Shown in pieces: positions 1-5,375 of a stretch of DNA of 64,000 nt. The notes beneath the pieces were generated by a model that saw only the letters and a program-made list of their open reading frames with translations, ran no database searches and had not been told where the DNA came from. Each line of letters starts with the position of its first letter. Positions within the stretch are counted from its first letter, which is position 1. The DNA is taken from NCBI RefSeq assembly GCF_000265385.1, contig NC_018013.1, forward strand, positions 2,507,001 to 2,571,000, in the 5' to 3' direction. The DNA comes from Aequorivita sublithincola DSM 14238. GTDB lineage: Bacteria; Bacteroidota; Bacteroidia; Flavobacteriales; Flavobacteriaceae. The translations under genes were made by a program, and so were the position numbers.

Positions 1-589
1 GACCAATGTAATTTTCTTGAGTATTAATAAAGTATTTGTTTTCTTTATCGTGACCAGAAAAGATTAATTTACAACTCTTAATTTTTCTTATAGTATTATT
101 ATTTAAAACACTATCTTCAAAATAGTCTGAAAATGATTCTTTTTCTAAATTTAACTTATTAATTAATCTTAATTTTTCGTGGAAATATTTCCCGACATTT
201 CTTTTCTGTTTACCTGTTGGAAATTCTATTTCAAATGATTTGGATATCGAAAAACTTGCTGGGCAATAATCATAATTAGCTAAATCAGTTGCTGTTATAA
301 AATCCTTTTCATTAAATGATTTTAATTTTATCTGTGATAAATCCTTTTTTATTTCAACTTCTTTCAATAATTCTTCTATAACTCCAGAATTGCTATATTT
401 CCAAATCCATTTATCTACTGTAAAACCGTTTGGATAAGTGTCGACTCTTAATTCTTGATAATATCTTCCATAAATATCCTCAAGTTTATTTTTATAGCCG
501 TTTATAAAATCTTGATTTGAAAAGCCAATTTTTTCAAATAAATAATCTAAAAAAATTCGCTGTTTTTCGCTAAATGGCTTCCAAATCAT
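1..589 (-). CDS. PD-(D/E)XK nuclease-superfamily-like protein (3' end beyond window)
   Basis: An uninterrupted frame of 196 codons runs from an ATG at 587-589 off the left edge, so only the N-terminal part is present. Around residues 98-145 it reads TATDLANYDYCPASFSIS followed about 15 residues later by GKYFHEKL. The pattern of a hydrophobic/Tyr-Cys-Pro-x-x-Phe element and then G-x-x-x-H-E-x-L is the N-terminal signature of the Cas4/AddB/RecB-like branch of PD-(D/E)XK nucleases. The last visible residues, ENYIG, fall where the catalytic Asp would follow, but the Asp and E-x-K are outside the window, so catalysis cannot be confirmed. It is divergent from the tyrosine recombinase, and the pair suggests a mobile or defence-related segment. 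The frame is real by length and codon use; the family call is an inference from motif spacing. Confidence 0.6.
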   Translation of the reverse strand, partial: MIWKPFSEKQRIFLDYLFEKIGFSNQDFINGYKNKLEDIYGRYYQELRVDTYPNGFTVDKWIWKYSNSGVIEELLKEVEIKKDLSQIKLKSFNEKDFITATDLANYDYCPASFSISKSFEIEFPTGKQKRNVGKYFHEKLRLINKLNLEKESFSDYFEDSVLNNNTIRKIKSCKLIFSGHDKENKYFINTQENYIG

Positions 590-633
590 ATTAGCTAAAT
601 TTAATTATTTTTTTTGCATTGTTGCCAACTATT

Positions 634-745
634 AGATATACGCAATTTAACAAAAAAGTGCTTATATACAACCTAATTAGTACGGTTATAAGTAACTTTT
701 GTTGTATTTTCACATACACAACCCTTTAGTTGTATATACGCATGT
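634..745. repeat. Short repeated motifs upstream of the recombinase
   Basis: The gap between the nuclease-like gene and the recombinase repeats related short words. ATATACGCA occurs at 636-644 and 734-742. TATACAACC or TACACAACC occurs at about 665-673 and 715-723. The inverse, AGTTGTATATA, is at 728-738. Another CGCATATACAACCC lies inside the recombinase gene at about 919-932. Such clusters often mark recombinase arm or core sites or an autoregulatory operator; which one cannot be decided from the sequence. Confidence 0.4.
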
Positions 746-1566
746 TTACCGAGTTTGAAATATTACTCAAAATTAAAAGATATAGCCCCAACACTATCAG
801 TACATATGTGGGGCTTCTCCAGTCTTTTAGTGACTATATAGGCGAATTTCAGGAAATTTATCGATTGGATGCTAAACACCTGCTTCAAAAAATAAGGGAG
901 ATTATTATAGATAAGAGTTACGCATATACAACCCAAAAGCAATTGTTGAGTGCCTTGCAATTGTATTTAAAAGAAATGCACGGTCGCGAAACAGATTTTA
1001 GCACTTTGCGTCCCAGAAGTCCCCAAAAAGTACTTCCCGATATTTTAGCTTTAACGGAAGTAAAATTGATTTTGGACAGAACCGAAAATATAAAACACAA
1101 AGCCATGCTCACTACTATTTATGCCTTAGGCTTGCGCAGTGGCGAGCTCATAGATCTGGAAATTGTGCATCTGGATGGTAGTCGCAATACGGTGTTTATT
1201 AAACAAGCAAAGGGCAAAAAGGACCGTATGCTTCCTTTTCCTGAAAAACTAAAGGAGCTGCTTAGAGCATATTATAAAACCCACAAACCCAAACGGTTTC
1301 TTTTTGAGGGGCAAGATGGCGGGCCTTATACTGCGGGCAGCTTAAGAGCTGTTTTTAAGCAAGCTACAAAACGTGCTTCTATTAAAAAGAACGTTACTTT
1401 GCACAGTCTTCGGCATGCTTTTGCCACACATCTGTTGGAATCCGGGACAGATCTTAGAGTGATTCAGGAACTATTGGGGCACAATACTATAAAGACCACG
1501 ATGCTCTATACGCACGTGACCTATGCACATCTATTAAAGGTGAAAAGTCCGCTGGAATTACTATAA
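742..1566 (+). CDS. Tyrosine recombinase / site-specific integrase
   Basis: This is a 274-residue XerC/D-like recombinase that cuts and rejoins DNA through a phosphotyrosine link. The N-terminal half is a SAM-like core-binding domain (residues about 1-85), followed by the catalytic domain. All catalytic residues are visible: Arg132 in GLRSGEL, Lys in AKGKKDR, His221-x-x-Arg224 in HSLRHAFATHLL, His247 in ELLGHN and Tyr256 in TMLYTHV. The C-terminus ends KVKSPLELL, typical of a widespread Bacteroidota integrase group. A TTG at 730 would add four residues; the ATG at 742 is preferred. It is longer than a fragment and has no frameshift, so it is probably functional. It is divergent from the nuclease-like gene and convergent with the HTH gene, four bases apart. 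Chromosomal dimer-resolution XerC/D proteins are a less likely alternative because of the accessory context. Confidence 0.88.
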   Translation: MFTEFEILLKIKRYSPNTISTYVGLLQSFSDYIGEFQEIYRLDAKHLLQKIREIIIDKSYAYTTQKQLLSALQLYLKEMHGRETDFSTLRPRSPQKVLPDILALTEVKLILDRTENIKHKAMLTTIYALGLRSGELIDLEIVHLDGSRNTVFIKQAKGKKDRMLPFPEKLKELLRAYYKTHKPKRFLFEGQDGGPYTAGSLRAVFKQATKRASIKKNVTLHSLRHAFATHLLESGTDLRVIQELLGHNTIKTTMLYTHVTYAHLLKVKSPLELL

Positions 1567-1569
1567 CCT

Positions 1570-1935
1570 TCAGCCTTTCCGCAGTACCGCCATCAAGGTT
1601 TCCAACTTAGCATTCAGCAGTTTGTTCTGCTCCTCCAGCTCGGCAAGGCGTTCTTGGAGGGGCAAGGTAGGGTCTGGGGCTTTGGTGGTAAAGTCTTGTG
1701 GCAGCTGGGCGGCGAGATCTGCAAAAAAGTTGTGGTTTAGCCCAAGGGAAAGCTCCCAAAGGATACTGCATGAAAAATTGTTCTGCCTTTGGTAGCGCAT
1801 CACGCTATTGCTGCTCTTGCCCATTACTTTTGCCAAAGAGCCTTTCCGTGTTCGGTTTTGTTTAAAGTATGCTTTTAGCATGGCCCCAAGAGGGGGCATA
1901 GGCACTTCTTGGATGGTATTTTTTTTATAAGTCAT
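1570..1935 (-). CDS. Small HTH-type DNA-binding regulator with C-terminal coiled coil
   Basis: A 121-residue basic protein starting MTYKKNTIQEV. Residues about 14-70 (LGAMLKAYFKQNRTRKGSLA, then VMGKSSNSVMRYQRQ, then ILWELSLGLNHNFFADL) fit the layout of Bacteroidota XRE-like helix-turn-helix proteins, with the second helix pair and the closing L-x-x-x-L-N-x-x-F-F segment. Residues about 95-121 (LQERLAELEEQNKLLNAKLE) form a leucine-zipper-like heptad run, suggesting a dimer. The frame stays open upstream to 2124 only because the upstream DNA is a 21-bp repeat. That extension would be a hydrophobic heptapeptide repeat, so the ATG at 1935 is preferred. The 21-bp array immediately upstream is a natural candidate for its own binding sites. 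The HTH call is by eye and moderately sure. Confidence 0.65.
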   Translation of the reverse strand: MTYKKNTIQEVPMPPLGAMLKAYFKQNRTRKGSLAKVMGKSSNSVMRYQRQNNFSCSILWELSLGLNHNFFADLAAQLPQDFTTKAPDPTLPLQERLAELEEQNKLLNAKLETLMAVLRKG

Positions 1936-1953
1936 AAATACTTGGAATTTAGT

Positions 1954-2155
1954 TAGATAAAGTATGGTATTTATTAGATAAAGTATGGAATATGATAGAT
2001 AAAGTGTGATGTTAGTTAGATAAAGTATGAGTTTTGATAAATAAAATATGGTATTAGTTATATAAAGTATGAAGTCTATTAGATAAGCTATGATTTTTGA
2101 TAGATAAAGTATGGATTGTGACAAATAATGTATGGAATATGGTAGTTAATCTATC
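1954..2155. repeat. Array of ten 21-bp phased direct repeats (iteron-like)
   Basis: The unit TAGATAAAGTATG (plus strand) recurs with exact 21-bp spacing. Units start at 1954, 1975, 1996, 2017, 2038, 2059, 2080, 2101, 2122 and 2143. Units 1, 2, 4 and 8 match exactly, units 3 and 6 differ by one base, and the last two are the most degenerate. The 8-bp remainders are AT-rich and not conserved. Twenty-one base pairs is two helical turns, so every unit faces the same side of the helix. The array fills the gap upstream of the HTH gene (start 1935). Confidence 0.9.
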
Positions 2156-2188
2156 AAAAACCATCATATTTATACTAGCGCCAAGTGC

Positions 2189-2219
2189 AAAAAAAATACG
2201 GACAATGCCCGTATTTTTT
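2189..2219 (-). terminator. Rho-independent terminator of the 162-aa gene
   Basis: A perfect 11-bp stem, AAAAAATACGG at 2191-2201 against CCGTATTTTTT at 2209-2219, with a 7-nt loop. It lies 14 bp past the stop codon at 2233. Because both arms are A/T-tailed it could act in both directions. Confidence 0.8.
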
Positions 2220-2232
2220 AGGTTCGCGCCTT

Positions 2233-2721
2233 TTAGGGTGTAGTTTCATCAACTGGTCTGCCGTTGCCCTGCCCTTCAAAGCGTACTTTCAGCTTTTCAA
2301 AGCTCTGCTTGGCTCCAGAAATGCCAGCTTGGTTGGCAGCGTCATAGTTTTTGAAAACGCTCAACGCCATGGTGTAGGCCTCGTGGCCCGCTATACGTTT
2401 TAAATCTGCTACCTTTTGGGCTGCGTTCTGTAAGCGACTTTCAATGTTATCCAACTGTTCAAAAAGCTGAATGTCATTTTGCAAGAACGTGGCGTTCAGG
2501 TAGGGTGGCAAGATGGAAAGACCGCTTCCGTTCATTTCTGCTAGTACGTCTTCTGCAAACACTTTGTTGTTTACGTTTATGGCGCTGTAAACACCTCGTT
2601 GGTTATCGTCTAGGCTGCCTGTGGGCAACGCTGCTTCCAAAGTGTTGATGGATTCTGTGATGTTTGCAATGGTGGCACCGTCTAGCACCTCATTCAAATT
2701 GTTGTCTGTTAAATTGCTCAT
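2233..2721 (-). CDS. Uncharacterised Bacteroidota protein (162 aa)
   Basis: A soluble acidic protein with no signal peptide or membrane segment. The central and C-terminal parts (LSILPPYLNATFLQNDIQLF, then EQLDNIESRLQNAAQKVADL, then GHEAYTMALSVFKNYDAANQ, then KQSFEKLKVRFEGQG) resemble a small helical family common in Bacteroidota, in which a P-P-Y/F-L element is followed by long helices and a closing Y/F-x-x-L-x-x-R-F. No function is established for that family, and none is assigned here. The gene is single, with its own terminator at 2189-2219. A GGGGG-ATTT-CCCCC palindrome lies 82 bp ahead of the start (2803-2820). It shares the accessory segment with the HTH gene and the recombinase. Confidence 0.75.
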   Translation of the reverse strand: MSNLTDNNLNEVLDGATIANITESINTLEAALPTGSLDDNQRGVYSAINVNNKVFAEDVLAEMNGSGLSILPPYLNATFLQNDIQLFEQLDNIESRLQNAAQKVADLKRIAGHEAYTMALSVFKNYDAANQAGISGAKQSFEKLKVRFEGQGNGRPVDETTP

Positions 2722-2802
2722 AATTAAAAAATTTAAAAATTAATAATGGCGCTAATATTTAAAATTTAGTAATACCAGTCAAGAGGGAAACCCCTGTATT
2801 TA

Positions 2803-2820
2803 ATGGGGGATTTCCCCCAT
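2803..2820. promoter_or_regulatory. GGGGG-ATTT-CCCCC palindrome, copy 1
   Basis: ATGGGGGATTTCCCCCAT is symmetric except for the two central bases. It lies 82 bp upstream of the 162-aa gene. An imperfect second copy, AGGGAAACCCCT, sits just beside it at about 2784-2795. The same palindrome occurs at 13408-13425 and 19387-19400, each time ahead of a gene, so an operator is more likely than a terminator. Confidence 0.5.
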
Positions 2821-2909
2821 TTTTTAGGTGAAGAAATTAGAGGGTAATAGCTTTGGACAGAAAGACTAGCATTTTGTTATGAATTGGTACTGCTTTTTGG
2901 TTTGGCTTG

Positions 2910-3368
2910 CTACGCGTTTTTCAAACTCCGAATCCCTTCATAAACCACAATACTAACGGCATTGGCAAGATTCAAACTTCGAATATGAGGGCTGAAAATA
3001 GGGATGTTGTAAACCGTATCTGGATTTTCTGCTATTATGTTTTTGGGCAAACCAACAGATTCTTTCCCAAAAATAAAAAACATATTGTCTTTGTAATCAA
3101 TAGCGCAGTAATCTTGGGTTCCGTGACTTGAAAAATACACAAAATTTCCACCCTTGTTTTTTGCGTAAAAATCTTCAATACTTTCATAAATAAAGAGAGA
3201 AATATGCTGCCAGTAATCTAAGCCTGCTCGTTTTAAACGGGTATCGGTTATTTCGAAACCAAAGGGTTTTACGAGGTGTAAATGGGCTCCAGACGCTAAA
3301 CTTAGCCGACCTATATTCCCGGTATTGGTGTGTATTTCTGGTTGAAAGAGTACAATATTGAAGGGCAT
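2910..3368 (-). CDS. trmL: tRNA (cytidine(34)-2'-O)-methyltransferase TrmL
   Basis: A 152-residue SPOUT methyltransferase that adds a 2'-O-methyl group to the wobble base of certain tRNA-Leu isoacceptors, using S-adenosylmethionine. Family hallmarks are visible. Near the N-terminus, NTGNIGRLSLASGAHLHLV is motif 1 with the N-x-G-N-I/x-R core. FIFGKESVGLP is motif 2. IPIFSPHIRSLNLANAVSIV is motif 3, which forms the trefoil knot around the cofactor. The length equals that of single-domain TrmL/YibK proteins, which act as homodimers. It is followed upstream by a 122-aa unknown gene in the same direction with a 20-bp gap, so the two may be cotranscribed. This is a confident family assignment; substrate specificity is by homology. 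Confidence 0.92.
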   Translation of the reverse strand: MPFNIVLFQPEIHTNTGNIGRLSLASGAHLHLVKPFGFEITDTRLKRAGLDYWQHISLFIYESIEDFYAKNKGGNFVYFSSHGTQDYCAIDYKDNMFFIFGKESVGLPKNIIAENPDTVYNIPIFSPHIRSLNLANAVSIVVYEGIRSLKNA

Positions 3369-3388
3369 TAGTTATACTTTAGAATTGA

Positions 3389-3757
3389 TTATTCCTTCAC
3401 ATCTTCCACTTCTTCGCTATCCAAAGTATCAGATTTAGCTAAAAGTTTATTGGAGACTTTATAGGTCGCAGCATAAGAAAGTCCAGGGTTACGAGTTTTG
3501 AAAGTTAAAAATGCTTTGTTATACCATTTTGGGTCCGTGGCTTTCTTTTTTAAATCTTCATGCGTGGCAACGGCGGAGACTTCACCATTTAGCGAAGTCT
3601 CAATTTGATATACTCCAATTCCAAAATGTTCAACGCGTTGAAGAAGGGTTTCAAAATCCGACTCTGAAAAGACGTGAACAGTCTCTTTGTCAGGTCCATC
3701 ATTCAAGTTTTTTAAATCAGTAAATATATTTTTTTCTAAAAATTCAGTTTGTTCCAT
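3389..3757 (-). CDS. Uncharacterised acidic protein (122 aa)
   Basis: A soluble, acidic protein starting MEQTEFLEKNIF. I do not recognise the family. Residues about 28-60 (VHVFSESDFETLLQRVEHFG, then IGVYQIETSLNG) look like an alternating beta/alpha unit, and a second strand-rich part precedes a charged tail (DTLDSEEVEDVKE). There is no signal peptide and no membrane segment. It lies 20 bp upstream of trmL on the same strand. A decayed copy of its last third is visible at about 3868-3985, so the gene was once duplicated here. Confidence 0.7.
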   Translation of the reverse strand: MEQTEFLEKNIFTDLKNLNDGPDKETVHVFSESDFETLLQRVEHFGIGVYQIETSLNGEVSAVATHEDLKKKATDPKWYNKAFLTFKTRNPGLSYAATYKVSNKLLAKSDTLDSEEVEDVKE

Positions 3758-3867
3758 ATTGTTGTAAAGGTTAGCTATATTTTTTAAATTTCGGTTTGTT
3801 TGGTTGGTATTTTATTTGCGATTATAGTCAAATAATAGGCTGAAAGTTAATGCATAATTTTTTTTAA

Positions 3868-3985
3868 CTCGGTTGTTCGTTAACTAAAGTAGTGTTTTTT
3901 GTTAAAAGTTTATTGGAAAATTTATAGGTTTCGGAAGCTGAATGTCCAGGTTGCAGTATTTAAGTTTGCTAAAAAAAATTTCAGT
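3868..3985 (-). pseudogene. Decayed copy of the 3' part of the 122-aa gene
   Basis: The stretch aligns with 3405-3520, the 3' third of the neighbouring gene. For example TTAAAAGTTTATTGGAAAAT here faces CTAAAAGTTTATTGGAGACT there. The alignment continues through TTTATAGGT and GTCCAGG, with small indels and many substitutions. No frame is kept. It occupies most of the 3758-4078 gap; the rest of that gap holds the terminator of the cyclophilin gene and nothing else recognisable. Confidence 0.7.
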
Positions 3986-4020
3986 TTTTCTTTCTTCTAC
4001 TTACCTATAGCTATAAGTAT

Positions 4021-4060
4021 AAAAAAGCCTTCGACCGCAGTTATGCAGAAGAAGACTTTT
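4021..4060 (-). terminator. Terminator of the cyclophilin gene
   Basis: On the minus strand AAAAGTCTTC pairs with GAAGGCTTTT across a long loop, with one G-U pair, followed by T residues. It lies just past the stop at 4079. A decayed twin with the same arms is at 5187-5226. Confidence 0.6.
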
Positions 4061-4078
4061 AAGTTGTTAATGATACGT

Positions 4079-4885
4079 TTATTGTTTCACTAAATTTTTT
4101 ACAACAGAACCTTCATTACCAGTAATCCGAACTATATAAACTCCTGAAGCTAAGGATGAAATATCAACTGTTTTTTCACGTGACATTTCTGACAAATCTA
4201 CATTGCTTAGCATTCTTCCACGCATATCATATATGGTCAATTTTTCCAATGACGCATCAGAATATAAAGTGAATTGGTTTTTTGCAGGGTTTGGATAAAT
4301 CGTGTATGAAGATTCGTTTGCATCCAAATCGTTGATGGATAGCGGTTGCGTAACTCTTACCCTATTCATAACTACGGGAGTTAAAGGTCTGTCGTTTCCG
4401 TTAACAGGAACATTTTCAATCAATTCAACAATGTCCCACCCAGAAATTACAATTCCAAAAACGGGGTGTGCAGATGAAAGGGGTGGTTTATCATAATCTA
4501 AAAAGATATTGTCTTTAAGGTTGATAAAAAACTGACTTCCTCCTGAATTAGGTTGCCCTGTGTTTGCCATAGAAAGTGTTTTCTTTACGTTGGAAAGACC
4601 AGGAACAAATTCGTCAGGAATGGTATATCCAGGGCCACCACTTCCAGTTCCCGTGGGATCTCCACCTTGAATGACAAAGTTTTTAATTACGCGATGAAAA
4701 ATAATACCATCGTAAAATTCTTGATCTACTAAGCTTAAAAAATTGCCAACAGTGATAGGCATTTGCGCATCGTAAAGCTCCACTTCAAAATCGCCCAATG
4801 TAGTGTAAAAGGTAACGACGGTTTGGGAGTTTGCAGTTCCATAAGAACCAATAAGTAATAGAAAATAGAGTAGTGTTTTTTTCAT
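4079..4885 (-). CDS. Secreted cyclophilin-type peptidyl-prolyl isomerase with T9SS sorting domain
   Basis: A 268-residue protein. Residues 1-20 are a Sec signal peptide (MKKTLLYFLLLIGSYGTANS). Residues about 22-185 are a cyclophilin domain that catalyses cis-trans isomerisation of Xaa-Pro bonds. The signature elements FHRVIKNFVIQGGDPTGTGSG and SGGSQFFI are present, including the catalytic Arg and the Q-F-F strand. Residues about 195-268 are a T9SS type A sorting domain (YPNPAKNQF, then LTIYDMRGRML, then SGVYIVRI, ending VKNLVKQ). The protein should therefore cross the outer membrane and be anchored or released. Cyclophilins are usually cytoplasmic or periplasmic; the sorting tail makes this an extracellular folding factor. 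The sorting-domain DNA is nearly the same as that of the gene at 7925. It is the first of four consecutive T9SS cargo genes. Confidence 0.88.
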   Translation of the reverse strand: MKKTLLYFLLLIGSYGTANSQTVVTFYTTLGDFEVELYDAQMPITVGNFLSLVDQEFYDGIIFHRVIKNFVIQGGDPTGTGSGGPGYTIPDEFVPGLSNVKKTLSMANTGQPNSGGSQFFINLKDNIFLDYDKPPLSSAHPVFGIVISGWDIVELIENVPVNGNDRPLTPVVMNRVRVTQPLSINDLDANESSYTIYPNPAKNQFTLYSDASLEKLTIYDMRGRMLSNVDLSEMSREKTVDISSLASGVYIVRITGNEGSVVKNLVKQ

Positions 4886-4944
4886 GATGTTTAAGTTTGT
4901 TTAGAAATTAAATATATGTGAATTATTTGGGACTCGTTCAATAA

Positions 4945-5115
4945 CTAAGAAAAATTATTCCAAATATTCCGGTATTTCGCAAGCTGTGCATACTTTTATC
5001 TTCTTGAGAAGAATGGTTAGAATTCGCTTTTAATAACTGCGTAGCACAGATTCAGGCAATCTTTAAAAATTCAGAATCCTTAATCTATCAGTAATTCTAA
5101 GATTATAAAGGATAT
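4945..5115 (-). pseudogene. Relic of the 3' end of recG
   Basis: This non-coding stretch aligns with the last ~170 bp of recG (13547-13720). Shared runs include ATTCCAAATATTCCG, GGCAATCTTTAA and TTCAGAATCCTT, in the same order and orientation. The frame is broken by stops and small indels. It is a decayed partial duplicate, not a second helicase gene. It sits in the 4886-5375 gap, which also holds the sorting-domain relic. Confidence 0.75.
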
Positions 5116-5149
5116 GGTAAAAGTAGCTATGATTGCTAAAAAAGAGTTC

Positions 5150-5362
5150 CAGTCTTTCGATCTTCTAATTACCTATAGCAATAACTAAAAAAGTCTTTGA
5201 CTACAGTTATGTAGAAGAAGACTTTTAAGTTTTTTAAAGATACGTTTACTGTTTCACTAAATTTTTTGCAATGTAACCTTTATCACCAGCAATTCGGACT
5301 ATATACACTCCCAATACTAAGGATGAAATATCAATTGTTTTTTCGTTTGACATTTCAGACAA
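5150..5362 (-). pseudogene. Relic of a T9SS sorting domain with its terminator
   Basis: The stretch repeats 3985-4195, the last ~40 codons of the cyclophilin gene plus its terminator. Examples are TTTCACTAAATTTTTTGCAA against TTTCACTAAATTTTTTACAA, and AAGGATGAAATATCAATTG. The homology stops abruptly at about 5362, 14 bp before the stop codon of the M4 protease gene. No upstream part of the parent gene remains. Confidence 0.8.
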
Positions 5363-5375
5363 ATGATAAGCTTAA

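Noticed and set aside
1936..2124. N-terminal hydrophobic heptapeptide extension of the HTH protein
   Set aside because: The frame is open only because the DNA repeat length is a multiple of three; it would need a TTG start, and variants within the conserved 13-mer change amino acids.
1950..2160. CRISPR array
   Set aside because: The period is 21 bp with 8-bp fillers, far too short for repeat plus spacer, and no cas genes are present.
2803..2827. Palindrome plus T-run read as a terminator for trmL
   Set aside because: The T-run is on the plus strand, whereas trmL is read on the minus strand, and the same palindrome is found ahead of two other genes.
742..2830. Integron (integrase with gene cassettes)
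   Set aside because: The recombinase C-terminus recalls IntI, but the IntI-specific insertion is missing and no attC-like sites flank the two downstream genes.
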